From positions 1-51,571 of the forward strand of contig NZ_JAKVTW010000023.1 of the NCBI RefSeq assembly GCF_022489065.1: a stretch of DNA of 51,571 nucleotides, written 5' to 3'. Positions within the stretch are counted from its first letter, which is position 1. Each line of letters opens with the position of its first letter. The position numbers and the translations under genes are program-made. This stretch comes from Vreelandella neptunia. GTDB taxonomy: Bacteria > Pseudomonadota > Gammaproteobacteria > Pseudomonadales > Halomonadaceae. Positions 36,234-44,767 of this stretch are shown here, in pieces. The notes beneath the pieces were generated by a model, which worked only from the letters and a program-made list of their open reading frames with translations, was not told where the DNA came from and did not search any database.

Positions 36234-36761
36234 TCACCGAGATTCCATGATTCGTTGCAGCTCAGACTTCCGCCGTCTTGAAACGGTAATACGCCGCCCT
36301 TTGAGACCCAGCAAGGTCTTGAGTTTACGTCGAGAAAGTTTGTTCGGCATTTCGATGCCATAGGTTTTACGCAGAGTGGTGGAGAGTTTATTTAGTTGAC
36401 GATAAACATGCTCTCTCGCCTCAATGGCATCTGGACAGTGCATCAAGCTGTGGGTAATGAGTTCGAAGAGTGCGCCTTTCACCAAATGAATTTCATCATC
36501 GTTAGTGACCCGCACTGGAATAACTTCTTCGCTTTCCAGCAGGGCATTGGCAGCATGAAACGCTCGAAATCCACTGACCACTTCATAGTGTCTGGACACT
36601 TTTCGAACCGAAACGGGATGGTAGGCTAGCAAAGAATCGACCAATTCAGCATCGAGCCATGACGATAAAGGCATCTGATTAGTGACGGCAAGGTTGCCAC
36701 GTTCGATCTCACCAAGCGCACCGGAAGGAGATTTGATCTTAGAGATTACTAACTTCGTCAC
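36234..36761 (-). CDS. ParB-like nuclease-domain protein, first gene of the recombinase operon
   Basis: 175 residues. The ParB N-terminal fold is visible: a specificity-type segment PVSVRKVSRHYEVVSGFRAFHAANAL and EVIPVRVTNDDE, read as short motifs. The GxxR-type box is degraded to SGFRAF. The C-terminal ~50 residues are very basic (KLSRRKLKTLLGLKGRR), so DNA binding is likely. It is followed by TGATATG leading directly into the Tyr-lacking recombinase. There is no ParA partner, so plasmid partition is unlikely; a DNA-binding accessory role in integration or excision is inferred. Confidence 0.65.
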   Translation of the reverse strand: MTKLVISKIKSPSGALGEIERGNLAVTNQMPLSSWLDAELVDSLLAYHPVSVRKVSRHYEVVSGFRAFHAANALLESEEVIPVRVTNDDEIHLVKGALFELITHSLMHCPDAIEAREHVYRQLNKLSTTLRKTYGIEMPNKLSRRKLKTLLGLKGRRITVSRRRKSELQRIMESR

Positions 36762-36771
36762 AGCATGCCTC

Positions 36772-36798
36772 GATGGTTATGATTATTGATGAACCATC
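36772..36798. promoter_or_regulatory. Inverted repeat in the divergent promoter region
   Basis: GATGGTT and AACCATC are exact reverse complements 13 bases apart, 10 bases upstream of the ParB-like start codon and about 80 bases from the divergent helicase gene. It could be an operator for the basic ParB-like protein. Only the repeat itself is observed. Confidence 0.45.
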
Positions 36799-36879
36799 AT
36801 TTTATCAAAATGTGCACCCGCAAGGTTTTAAGGGCCACGAGGGAGGCTTTCAATGCGAGTGCTAGCAATAAGCTAGAAT

Positions 36880-39279
36880 ATGAGTGAGTTTTTCAAATCC
36901 GTTAATTCATGGGATCCGAACGGCTTCATGAAGCGCGAAGTAGGTATCCGAGTAGATCAAGAGCTCGCTGCTATTGAGCTGAGACTATCAGTGCTTGAGA
37001 AGGAAAAGGCTGACCTCCTTTCTCGGAAGGAAGAGCTGTATAGCTCTGTACACCTATGCGCTATACCTCCAGTAACTCCCGGCCAGAAAGTCGACGTATT
37101 CCGTAAGCTCTTTCGTGGCAGACAAGATGTCTATGCAAATCGCTGGCAGAGTTCTGGCGGCCGTTCCGGCTATGCTGTCGCCTGTGCGAATGAGTGGATG
37201 CCGGGCATCTGTCAGAAACCAAGGATCAAGTGCGGAGAATGTCGACACAAAAATTTCAAGCCCCTCGATTTTGATGCAGTTTATGACCACCTGTCTGGCA
37301 AACATGTGACCGGCCTTTACCCTTTACTGCCGGATAGCTCTTGTTACTTGCTGGCGGCGGATTTTGATAAGGGGGACTGGAAAGCGAATGTTCGTGCACT
37401 AGCCCAGGTCTGTAGTGGTGAAGGCGTACCCTATCTTATGGAGGTTTCTCGGTCCGGTGCGGGTGCCCATCTATGGGTTTTCTTTTCAGAAGCTGTTCAA
37501 GCTTCGTCAGCGAGGAGGTTGGGATTCAAATTGTTGGATAAGGCCATGGAGCTTCATCCAGGCTTATCCTTCGACTCCTATGACCGGCTATTTCCTAACC
37601 AAGACACCATGCCTGATGGTGGGTTTGGCAATCTGATTGCCCTGCCGCTTCAACACGAGGCGCGAAGTCGCGGATGCACCGTCTTCGTCGACGACAACTT
37701 TGCGCCATACCCGGATCAATGGGCACTGCTCAGTCAGCAACAGACACTTGCATCAGCTCAACTTGAAGAGCTGATCGGCAAGGAGGCTAATTCCGGTGTG
37801 ACTGTAGATACTGTGTTGCCGTGGGAGTCAACGTTACCGGTTGATACAGGGAAGCTTTCTGGATGTCCTGAAAGCATCACGCTCATCCTGACCAGTCACA
37901 TTTATATAAAGTTATCAGGCATTCCAGGAACATTGGCGACACGAACAAAGCGAATGGCCAGCTTTGCTAATCCTGTATTTTTCAAAACACAGTCGCTTCG
38001 TTTCTCGACGCATGGCATCCCTCGCTACATATCATGCGCCCATATTGAGCAAGGTTATCTTTCTATTCCCAGAGGCTGCTTGGATGAGCTTCAAGATCTG
38101 CTGCTGAAACAGGGAATCACGGTGGACATTGATGACCGTAGAATATCAGGCCAGTTTTTACCTGGAGTCAGCCTAAAAGCAACGCTGCGTAGCGACCAGG
38201 ACAAGGCGGTGCAGGCACTTATCCAACACGATACCGGAATACTTCATGCACCGACCGCTTTCGGTAAAACCGTAACGGCTATTGGCGTGATAACCAGGCG
38301 GCAAGTCAACACACTGATCCTCACGCACAGTCGTCAGCTACTTGATCAATGGAAGGAGCGACTCGACACCTTCCTTGAGGGTGCGCTCATCGGTGTAATT
38401 GGCGGCGGTAAAAAGAAACCTACTGGGCAGGTCGACGTTGCCACTTACCAAAGCTTGATCAATAAGAAAGACAATACAGTCTCGAAGCAGGTCAAGGAGT
38501 ACGGGCAAGTCATCATCGATGAATGCCATCATATCTCAGCGCCACGTTACGAGATGTTGCTTAATGAGGTCAGCGCTCGATACGTCATTGGTTTGACAGC
38601 AACGCCTGATCGTCAGGATGGCCACCAAAAAATCATGTTGATGGTTGCAGGGCCCATTCGTCACAAAGCCCAGGCGCACCACAGTAACCGATTTATCCAA
38701 CACGTCATTGTTCGAGAGCATCACGAAACGCCACCCACCCACATCTGCCAGCCTAGTGTGCGGCCCCATATCGCATCGGTTTACCATTGGCTTGCCCAGA
38801 GCAGCGCCCGAAATGAGGCCATTGTTCAGGATGTTGCAAGCTGTGCGCACAACCAAGCAAATTGCCTTGTGCTGACGGAACGACGAGAGCATGCCGAGAC
38901 CTTGGCGACACTGCTGGATGCTGAATCCATATCGTCAGTTATCTTACGTGGTGGGATGCGCGTCAAAGAGCGCCAGTTGGCAGAAAAAGAGTTGCATAGG
39001 GTTCAAGTCATCGTTGCAACTGGGAAATACATTGGAGAAGGCTTTGACTTGCCTCGACTGGACACCCTGTTTTTAGCTCTGCCCATCGCATGGAAAGGAA
39101 CGCTGTCACAGTATGTAGGCAGACTCCATCGAGACACCGAAGGCAAACTAGAAGTCACTGTCTATGATTACTTGGATACTGGCCTGCCTATGCTTGAGCG
39201 AATGTTCCGAAAGCGTGAGAAAGGCTATAAGGCTATGGGGTATAAGTTTATCGCTTCCGGGCAAACCAGATTGCTTTAG
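36880..39279 (+). CDS. AEP primase-DEAD/DEAH helicase fusion, TOTE type
   Basis: 799 residues. An N-terminal coiled coil (about 27-55) is followed by a cysteine cluster (Cys102, 111, 118, 121). Next is an archaeo-eukaryotic-primase-like domain: DFD at 161-163 as the metal site and SRSGAGAHLW at 190-199. From ~420 the protein is a superfamily 2 helicase: Walker A AFGKT with Lys463, DECH at 547-550, GLTATP, and VGRLHR near the end. This is the domain set of the TOTE conflict system primase. Inferred roles are anti-phage defence or replication of the excised island. It is divergent from the ParB-recombinase operon. Confidence 0.8.
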   Translation: MSEFFKSVNSWDPNGFMKREVGIRVDQELAAIELRLSVLEKEKADLLSRKEELYSSVHLCAIPPVTPGQKVDVFRKLFRGRQDVYANRWQSSGGRSGYAVACANEWMPGICQKPRIKCGECRHKNFKPLDFDAVYDHLSGKHVTGLYPLLPDSSCYLLAADFDKGDWKANVRALAQVCSGEGVPYLMEVSRSGAGAHLWVFFSEAVQASSARRLGFKLLDKAMELHPGLSFDSYDRLFPNQDTMPDGGFGNLIALPLQHEARSRGCTVFVDDNFAPYPDQWALLSQQQTLASAQLEELIGKEANSGVTVDTVLPWESTLPVDTGKLSGCPESITLILTSHIYIKLSGIPGTLATRTKRMASFANPVFFKTQSLRFSTHGIPRYISCAHIEQGYLSIPRGCLDELQDLLLKQGITVDIDDRRISGQFLPGVSLKATLRSDQDKAVQALIQHDTGILHAPTAFGKTVTAIGVITRRQVNTLILTHSRQLLDQWKERLDTFLEGALIGVIGGGKKKPTGQVDVATYQSLINKKDNTVSKQVKEYGQVIIDECHHISAPRYEMLLNEVSARYVIGLTATPDRQDGHQKIMLMVAGPIRHKAQAHHSNRFIQHVIVREHHETPPTHICQPSVRPHIASVYHWLAQSSARNEAIVQDVASCAHNQANCLVLTERREHAETLATLLDAESISSVILRGGMRVKERQLAEKELHRVQVIVATGKYIGEGFDLPRLDTLFLALPIAWKGTLSQYVGRLHRDTEGKLEVTVYDYLDTGLPMLERMFRKREKGYKAMGYKFIASGQTRLL

Positions 39280-39375
39280 CCTTTGAGAGGCAGTCAGTCG
39301 TTAAAAGCTCATCAAGTGAACTGAGGCCAAGAATTTCTTCACTTGTCTAGCTGAACCCAGTTTATCTGGTCACTC

Positions 39376-39669
39376 TCAGGCGGCTACTTCCTTCTCGTCT
39401 TCAATCTCCAGTTCGAGATGGAAGTTAGCTGGCCCCGTCAGGTTGACCAAAGCATCGAGACTGAACTTATTAATCTGGCCGTTCAGCAAGTCGTTGAGGC
39501 GGGGTTGGGTGATTCCCAGACGATGTGCAGCCTCTTTCTGAGTAATATCCCACTCCCTTACACGGCCAGCAATCCTCGCCATGAGCTCGGAGCGCAGCCG
39601 CATGTTCAGCGCCTCTTCAGGAGTGTCCTCGATGGCGTCCCACACACTGTCGTAATACTCGATGGCCAT
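39376..39669 (-). CDS. higA: HigA-like antitoxin (Xre helix-turn-helix)
   Basis: 97 residues with a clear Xre-type helix-turn-helix, DITQKEAAHRLGITQPRLNDLL, as short motifs (TQKEAAHRLG, TQPRLNDLL). The N-terminal part (YYDSVWDAIEDTPEEA) is the one common to antitoxins paired with Gp49-like HigB toxins. It follows the toxin after 26 bases, the toxin-first order of HigBA. Confidence 0.8.
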   Translation of the reverse strand: MAIEYYDSVWDAIEDTPEEALNMRLRSELMARIAGRVREWDITQKEAAHRLGITQPRLNDLLNGQINKFSLDALVNLTGPANFHLELEIEDEKEVAA

Positions 39670-39695
39670 TTTCTAACCTCGCTTGGTGGTTGGGC

Positions 39696-40019
39696 TCAGG
39701 GCAGCTCCTTGTATCGCTGCTTGCCCAAGTCGATGTCTTTTTTGGCGGTCTGCTGGGTTTTCTTCTGGAAGCAGTGGAGCACAAATACCGCGTCGCCCCG
39801 GTTGGCCACGTAGAAGACCCGAAAGGCGCCGTTGTGTTCCCGAATGCGGATTTCCATGACACCAGGGCCAACGCTTGGCATTGGGCGGAAATCGTCCGGC
39901 TGGCCTCCAGCCTGAATCTTGTCTATCTGAAACCCCGCTTCTCGCTTGGCGTCCAGAGAGAAGTCGCGCAGCCGATCCTTCGAGTCTCCAACGAATGCAA
40001 CAGGTTTCTTGCGCGCCAC
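39696..40019 (-). CDS. higB: HigB/Gp49-like RelE-fold toxin
   Basis: 107 residues. KPVAFVGDSKDRLRDF, then GVMEIRIREHNGAFRVFYVA and VFVLHCFQKKTQQTAKKDI (motifs) are the usual pattern of phage-derived Gp49-like RelE/HigB toxins; the lysine-rich KKTQQTAKKDI is near the C-terminus. These are ribosome-dependent mRNA interferases. The frame looks intact, and the antitoxin follows. Confidence 0.8.
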   Translation of the reverse strand: MARKKPVAFVGDSKDRLRDFSLDAKREAGFQIDKIQAGGQPDDFRPMPSVGPGVMEIRIREHNGAFRVFYVANRGDAVFVLHCFQKKTQQTAKKDIDLGKQRYKELP

Positions 40020-40043
40020 GCTGGCTCCTTAACTGCCATAAAT

Positions 40044-40063
40044 TTATATCAGTTCAGATATAA
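40044..40063 (-). promoter_or_regulatory. Likely HigA operator
   Basis: Perfect 7-base arms TTATATC and GATATAA flank a 6-base centre 25 bases upstream of higB. Xre antitoxins bind such AT-rich repeats to repress their own operon. Confidence 0.55.
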
Positions 40064-40165
40064 TAAACTCATCAATCGAATGCTTCAAGCTGCTTCCACT
40101 GTAGCCGTATCACCAATAAGATGCCGTTGACTATTCGCACTTGGGTTGGCGGTCTCAATGACCAA

Positions 40166-40425
40166 ATGCAATATCTTACCCTCCGGTATGGTTTTGCCAC
40201 GACTCATTGCTATTGCGACCTCTCTACTGAAGACCGAGCCGCCATCATGCAGATGCGGGTTCACTACTAAATCCGAACCATCGCCCGACAATTGGAACAT
40301 CCGCCCAGCGCCATCTCACGGGAACTGGCATACCAAACAATCCGTTCTGACAAAACCTATGATGCCAGTCTCGCCGGTTTCAGAGTCCGGCTAACCCGCT
40401 GCCGACCTCAGCAGCAGCCTAACGG
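40166..40425 (+). pseudogene. IS30-family transposase, N-terminal remnant
   Basis: Reads DLSTEDRAAIMQMR, then an in-frame TAA at 40268-40270, then IRTIARQLEHPPSAISREL. This is the conserved N-terminal helix-turn-helix of IS30 transposases. Only about 85 codons remain and the catalytic domain is missing. Confidence 0.65.
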
Positions 40426-40593
40426 TCATTTATGCTGTAAATTTTACATTTTATTTTGTGACACTTTTTAGCGTGCGAGATTGACCTTAAATTACCTAGA
40501 CAGCATTTCAAAAACCGACGAAAACCCTTATATAGTAGGCTCTTTAGACAAATAACAACAAATAAAGCAGTGCTAAGGAAATCAAATCAATCC

Positions 40594-40635
40594 GGCTCAT
40601 AACCGTCATCGGTTCAAATCCGGTCCCCGCTACCA
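40594..40635 (+). pseudogene. Damaged 3' part of an initiator tRNA-fMet gene (attachment-site scar)
   Basis: GGCTCATAACC (anticodon loop with CAT), then the T-arm ATCGGTTCAAATCCGGT, acceptor CCCCGCT and ACCA follow tRNA-fMet. About 6 bases are missing between the anticodon loop and the T-arm, and no 5' half precedes it. The original-looking terminator follows. A displaced tRNA 3' end is the classic mark of an island attachment site. The intact copy is not in the window. Confidence 0.6.
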
Positions 40636-40644
40636 AACATAGAG

Positions 40645-40675
40645 AAAGCCGTTACCGAAAGGTAGCGGCTTTTTT
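40645..40675 (+). terminator. Intrinsic terminator after the tRNA fragment
   Basis: A 12-base stem AAAGCCGTTACC / GGTAGCGGCTTT (one G-T wobble) with a GAAA tetraloop runs directly into TTTTT. This is a strong rho-independent terminator, presumably that of the original tRNA gene. Confidence 0.9.
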
Positions 40676-40702
40676 GCGCCTGTAGATTATGGAGGCGACA
40701 CG

Positions 40703-41083
40703 ATGAATTACCTGCAACGCGATATTCAGCGCTGCCCCAGAGTCGCTGTGTACGGCACGCTGAAAAAGGGGCAGCGAAATCACCATTGGCTTGAAGGTGC
40801 GACACTCATCGGTCATGACCGTTTGGACGCTATTACCCTATACGACCTTGGCCCTTACCCAGGTGCGAAATTAGCCGCCTCAAACGGCACAGTGGTCGAA
40901 ATTTATGCCATCGACGCTCAGCAATTAAAGCGACTTGATGAATTAGAAGACTACTTTCATGACGCGCCCAATGAAGGCGTATACGACCGCGCCGTGCTAG
41001 CGACCCAGTATGGGGAGGCGTGGTGTTATCTATATAATGCGGATGTTGATGACACCCAGCACATCAGCAGCGGTGAATGGTAA
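40703..41083 (+). CDS. Gamma-glutamylcyclotransferase (AIG2-like) family protein
   Basis: 126 residues. VYGTLKKGQ near residue 16 is the substrate-loop motif of the gamma-glutamylcyclotransferase-like fold, and the expected catalytic Glu lies in RLDELEDY. These small proteins cleave gamma-glutamyl amides or related compounds to 5-oxoproline. First chromosomal gene right of the island. Confidence 0.82.
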   Translation: MNYLQRDIQRCPRVAVYGTLKKGQRNHHWLEGATLIGHDRLDAITLYDLGPYPGAKLAASNGTVVEIYAIDAQQLKRLDELEDYFHDAPNEGVYDRAVLATQYGEAWCYLYNADVDDTQHISSGEW

Positions 41084-41358
41084 GCGGCTTTATTGTGGAA
41101 ATGTATCCACCCTCTCCCATTTCTACCTATGATCAAACACAACTTACCCTGCCCTCACTCAATGCTGTCCCGAGTTAAATGCCGACCTGAGTTTAACGCT
41201 TAACACCTTAATTTCTATCAAGTTGCACATAGCGCAATAATGATTTGTGATTTATCCGATTGTAGCAATGATCTTCAGCCCCCAGACTGTCTTTCATCGG
41301 GCATAAGGATGTTCTCGTTGTCCGTTTAACATATCTTGTCTGCATAAAGGAGTTAACG

Positions 41359-42417
41359 ATGCGCAAAGGCACAGCACTCGTCGTCGGCGCTACCGGCATT
41401 ACTGGCGGCAATCTGGCCAGCTACCTCACGGCTAGCGGATGGACCGTTTACGGCCTATCTCGCCGACCCACTGATCAAGCAGGGGTGATTCCTGTCGCTA
41501 CCGATTTACTCGATCGCGAGGCCACGGCTGCTGCACTAGCTGAGCTACCCATCACCCACGTGTTCTATTGCACCTGGGTACGCCGCGACAATGAGAAAGC
41601 GAATGTCGAAGCCAACGGCACGATGATGCACAACTTGCTTGATGCTTTGCAGGGCGCAAGCTTGGCGCATGTCTCGCTAGTGACAGGCACCAAGCAGTAC
41701 TTGGGCGCCTTCGAGAACTACGGTAGCGGCAAGACCGAGACACCGTTTCGTGAATCAGCGCCTCGCGTACCCGGCGAGAACTTCTACTACACCCTTGAAG
41801 ACATTATGTTCGCAGCGGCCGAGCGTGATGGCTTTAGCTGGAACGTACACCGTCCGCACACGGTGATTGGCTATGCCCGCGGTAACGCCATGAATATGGG
41901 CGTGACACTGGCGGTTTACGCGTCTATCTGTAAGGCAACGGGCAAGCCGTTCGTCTTCCCTGGCTCCCAGGTGCAGTGGAACGCGTTGACCGACCTAACC
42001 GATGCGCTTGTACTGGCACGGCAGTTAGAGTGGGCAGCCATGACGCCAGGCGCACATAATGAAGCCTTCAATACGGTCAATGGCGATGTTTTCCGCTGGC
42101 GTCGACTGTGGCGTGAAATGGGTGAGTTTTTCGAGCTTGAAGTGGCCGACTGCCCGGAAACACCACAGCCTTTAGAAGAACAGATGGCGGATATCGCACC
42201 CATCTGGGCGGAGATTGCCGAGCAAAATGGCCTGATTGAAGCCGACGTTACCAAGCTGGCTTCCTGGTGGCACACCGATGCGGACCTTGGGCGCGAACTT
42301 GAGTGCGTCAACGATGTTACCAAGTCGCGTGATTTCGGCTTTGACCACTTCCGCGAAACACGCGCGGCATTTTTTGACCTGTTCGCCCGCCTTCGTGCGG
42401 AACGTATTATTCCTTAA
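41359..42417 (+). CDS. PRISE-type short-chain reductase (progesterone 5-beta-reductase/iridoid synthase-like)
   Basis: 352 residues of the extended short-chain dehydrogenase fold. GATGITG at the N-terminus binds NADPH, GTKQYLGAF carries the catalytic Lys, and FYYTLEDI carries the Tyr in the unusual PRISE order. Such enzymes reduce enone double bonds; the bacterial substrate is unknown. AAGGAG lies upstream of the ATG. Confidence 0.8.
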   Translation: MRKGTALVVGATGITGGNLASYLTASGWTVYGLSRRPTDQAGVIPVATDLLDREATAAALAELPITHVFYCTWVRRDNEKANVEANGTMMHNLLDALQGASLAHVSLVTGTKQYLGAFENYGSGKTETPFRESAPRVPGENFYYTLEDIMFAAAERDGFSWNVHRPHTVIGYARGNAMNMGVTLAVYASICKATGKPFVFPGSQVQWNALTDLTDALVLARQLEWAAMTPGAHNEAFNTVNGDVFRWRRLWREMGEFFELEVADCPETPQPLEEQMADIAPIWAEIAEQNGLIEADVTKLASWWHTDADLGRELECVNDVTKSRDFGFDHFRETRAAFFDLFARLRAERIIP

Positions 42418-42452
42418 GCATTAATAGAAACAGCACCAGAAAAAGCACCGGT

Positions 42453-42477
42453 ACCAGGGCGCTCCCCGCGCCCTGGT
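42453..42477 (+). terminator. Terminator after the PRISE-type reductase
   Basis: Perfect 10-base arms ACCAGGGCGC / GCGCCCTGGT with a 5-base loop, followed by a pyrimidine-rich TCTCTCTT. A plausible intrinsic terminator. Confidence 0.65.
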
Positions 42478-42611
42478 TCTCTCTTGGTCATTTGTTGAAG
42501 CTTTAAACCACCCCGCATTAAGTTTTATTTCCTCTTCATTCCTTGAATCCTCCAGGCTACGCCTGCATATCATGGGGAACTATTTCTCATTTTTAGCTGA
42601 CGAGTCTACCC

Positions 42612-43556
42612 ATGTCGATTATTGATCCCCGTTCAGGTAAGCCGCTTACGGCAGATACCGGAAATGCCGATGCTGCACTGCCTAACGATGAGCAAGCAGC
42701 GGTGCGCCCCGAAGATGTCATTATCGAGCTTAACGCAGGCAATATTCAGCAGGTGCTGGAAGCCTCCATGCAGGTACCGGTGCTAATGGGCTGCTACTCG
42801 CCTTCTGAAGGTAGCAGCAGCACGCTATTAGCAGTGCTGGATAAGCTGGTGGTTGAGTACGCGGGCGCTTTTCTGCTCGCCAAGCTCGATATTGAAGCGA
42901 ATGCTGAAATCGCCGGCCAACTCGGCGTACGCTCTGTGCCCGATGTGAAGCTGATTAGCCAGGGCGGGTTAGTCGATGGCTTCCAAGGCGCCCTGCCGGA
43001 AAAAGAAGTGCGTGAGTGGCTGAATCGCTACTTTCCCGCACCCGGCGAAGCCCCGCCCACGCCCGAAGAGCAGGCTGAAGAAGCGCTCAAATCGGGCGAT
43101 ACAGCGGGCGCGCGCGAGATTTACCAAACGCTGATGGGCCAGTATCCAGAGCACTATGCCTATCAGGTAGCGTTCGCTCGCGTGTTGGTGGCCGAAGGCC
43201 AAGGCAATGAGGCGCGGCAAGTGCTGGACAACCTGCCGCCGGAAGAGCGCGACGCAGCACCGGCGCGGGGCGTACGCGCCAGCATCGAATTTAGCGAGCA
43301 GGCACTTTCAGCCGAAGAGATCGCCGCACTGGGTGATCGCACCGATAGCGAAGCGCAGTACCAGCGCGCCCTGCGCCAAGTGGCGGATGGTCAGTATGAT
43401 GCAGGCTTAGAAGCGTTGCTGGCACTGATGAAGCAAGATCGCGCCTATAACGATGACGCGGCGCGTAAAACGCTGTTACAGGTGTTCGACGCACTCGGCG
43501 CCGATCACCCGCTGACCGTTGCTTACCGCCGTAAACTCTTTGCCATGCTTTACTAA
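42612..43556 (+). CDS. cnoX: CnoX/YbbN-type thioredoxin-TPR chaperone
   Basis: 314 residues. A thioredoxin-like domain (about 36-140; VPVLMGCYSPSEGSS takes the place of the CxxC active site, so disulfide reductase activity is doubtful; RSVPDVKLISQGG is the cis-Pro region) is followed by a helical TPR-like part beginning TPEEQAEEALKSGDTAGA and containing HYAYQVAFARVLVAEG. This is the layout of CnoX (YbbN), a holdase that passes oxidised clients to GroEL or DnaK. Confidence 0.82.
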   Translation: MSIIDPRSGKPLTADTGNADAALPNDEQAAVRPEDVIIELNAGNIQQVLEASMQVPVLMGCYSPSEGSSSTLLAVLDKLVVEYAGAFLLAKLDIEANAEIAGQLGVRSVPDVKLISQGGLVDGFQGALPEKEVREWLNRYFPAPGEAPPTPEEQAEEALKSGDTAGAREIYQTLMGQYPEHYAYQVAFARVLVAEGQGNEARQVLDNLPPEERDAAPARGVRASIEFSEQALSAEEIAALGDRTDSEAQYQRALRQVADGQYDAGLEALLALMKQDRAYNDDAARKTLLQVFDALGADHPLTVAYRRKLFAMLY

Positions 43557-43563
43557 AGGTTAT

Positions 43564-44730
43564 TCAGCCCCGTTTTAGCAAATTATCCATGCGAGCTAGT
43601 GCCGCTTCCAATTGGGAGGCAGTGGTACCTAAGTTAAGCCGCACAAAGCCGGGGCAGCCAAAGGCAGCCCCGTCTGAAAGCGCCACTCCAGTCTCTTTCA
43701 ATAACGTCTTATAGGGCGCATCTCCCAAACCTGCTTCGCGCATATCCAACCACGCTAGATACGTCGATTCTGGCGCACTCCAATGAACGCCGGGCCAGCT
43801 AGCTACGCGTGCCTCCAGCGTTGCGCGGTGTTCGCGGAGTACGTTTAATAACGCCTGACGCCACGGCTCACCATCACGATAAGCTGCCTCTGCAGCGACC
43901 AAGCCAAGCACGTTGCCATCGGGCAGCAGCCCTTTTGACGCTGCCGCAAAACGCTGGCGCAATTCAGGATCGGGAATCACGGCACAGGCGCTGGTTAATC
44001 CCGCCAAATTAAAGGTTTTAGACGGCGCCCAAAGCGTAATCGTGCGCTTAGCCAAGGCAGGGAACGCGGCCACTAACGGTCGGTGACGCGCGCCTTCGTC
44101 TAATAGCAGATCACAGTGAACCTCATCTGAGACCACCCATAGATCATGACGCTCGACCAATTCAGCGAGTGCAGCAAGCTCCTCATGGCGCCATACGCGC
44201 CCCGTCGGGTTGTGGGGCTGACACCACAGAAGCAATCGCGTCTGGGGGGTAATCGCTGCCTCCAGGGCGGCAATATCGAGCTGCCAAGACTCCCCTGGCG
44301 CTGTGGGCGCTGACAACATCGCTTGCTGGGGCAGTCGGCCAGTACGCTCGGCAACCGCTAGGAAGGGCGGATAGATGGGAGCTACCGTCAATACACCGTC
44401 GCCTGGCTCGGTAAGCGCCAGTGCGGCTAGATGTAAGGCAGGCACGACGCCTGGGAGCCATTGCTGCCACTCGGACTGTATAGGCCAGTCATAGTGGTGA
44501 GCACTCCACTGGCAGAGGGTTTCTGTTAACGTAGCGGGCACTTCGCCATAACCATACACGCCGTGAGCTACCCTTGCCTGCAGGGCATCAATCACCGCAG
44601 GCGGAGAGCGAAAATCCATATCAGCCACCCACAGTGGTAATACGTCGTCGCCGTAGCGGTGCCATTTTTGCGATGCCCAACCACCTTCAGGGTGGCGTCG
44701 TTCCACAGGCGTGGCAAAATCATAGACCAT
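43564..44730 (-). CDS. PatB/MalY-type PLP-dependent C-S lyase
   Basis: 388 residues, fold-type I aminotransferase. LPLWVADMDFRSPPAV is the family start motif, and the PLP lysine lies in WAPSKTFNLAGL. These proteins act mainly as cystathionine beta-lyases despite the aminotransferase fold. The gene converges with cnoX with only 7 bases between stops. Confidence 0.85.
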   Translation of the reverse strand: MVYDFATPVERRHPEGGWASQKWHRYGDDVLPLWVADMDFRSPPAVIDALQARVAHGVYGYGEVPATLTETLCQWSAHHYDWPIQSEWQQWLPGVVPALHLAALALTEPGDGVLTVAPIYPPFLAVAERTGRLPQQAMLSAPTAPGESWQLDIAALEAAITPQTRLLLWCQPHNPTGRVWRHEELAALAELVERHDLWVVSDEVHCDLLLDEGARHRPLVAAFPALAKRTITLWAPSKTFNLAGLTSACAVIPDPELRQRFAAASKGLLPDGNVLGLVAAEAAYRDGEPWRQALLNVLREHRATLEARVASWPGVHWSAPESTYLAWLDMREAGLGDAPYKTLLKETGVALSDGAAFGCPGFVRLNLGTTASQLEAALARMDNLLKRG

Positions 44731-44767
44731 TACTCATCTCACTCATTAAATAGGGGTTGTGCCGAGC

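Larger units (their letters stand above)
40020..40593. other. Gap holding an operator-like repeat and IS30 debris
   Basis: 574 bases without an intact gene. It contains an inverted repeat upstream of higB (40044-40063) and a decayed IS30 transposase start (40166 onward), listed separately. The last ~150 bases are AT-rich and run into the tRNA fragment. Confidence 0.6.

Noticed and set aside
36234..36361. Recombinase gene starting at 36361 and overlapping the ParB-like gene by 128 bases
   Set aside because: The extra 43 residues look random; ATG 36232 directly after the upstream TGA is a better start.
36234..36761. Plasmid partition (ParAB) locus
   Set aside because: Only a ParB-like domain is present, there is no ParA ATPase or centromere-like repeat array, and the gene is fused by position to the recombinases.
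30514..36761. GInt or RIT element membership
   Set aside because: GInt has three integrases plus a small protein and RIT has three similar-sized recombinases; here there is a ParB-like protein and two very unequal recombinases. I cannot support either name without a search.
40085..40394. Overlapping short frames on both strands left of the tRNA fragment
   Set aside because: A third frame shows the IS30 transposase N-terminus, which explains the coding-like signal; the other frames are shadows.
40594..40635. An intact tRNA-Met or tRNA-Ile2 gene, or the 3' end of tmRNA
   Set aside because: No 5' half pairs with the acceptor, and the spacing between the anticodon and T arms is about 6 bases too short for a functional tRNA. 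tmRNA ends differently (CTCCACCA). A damaged tRNA-fMet 3' end fits best.
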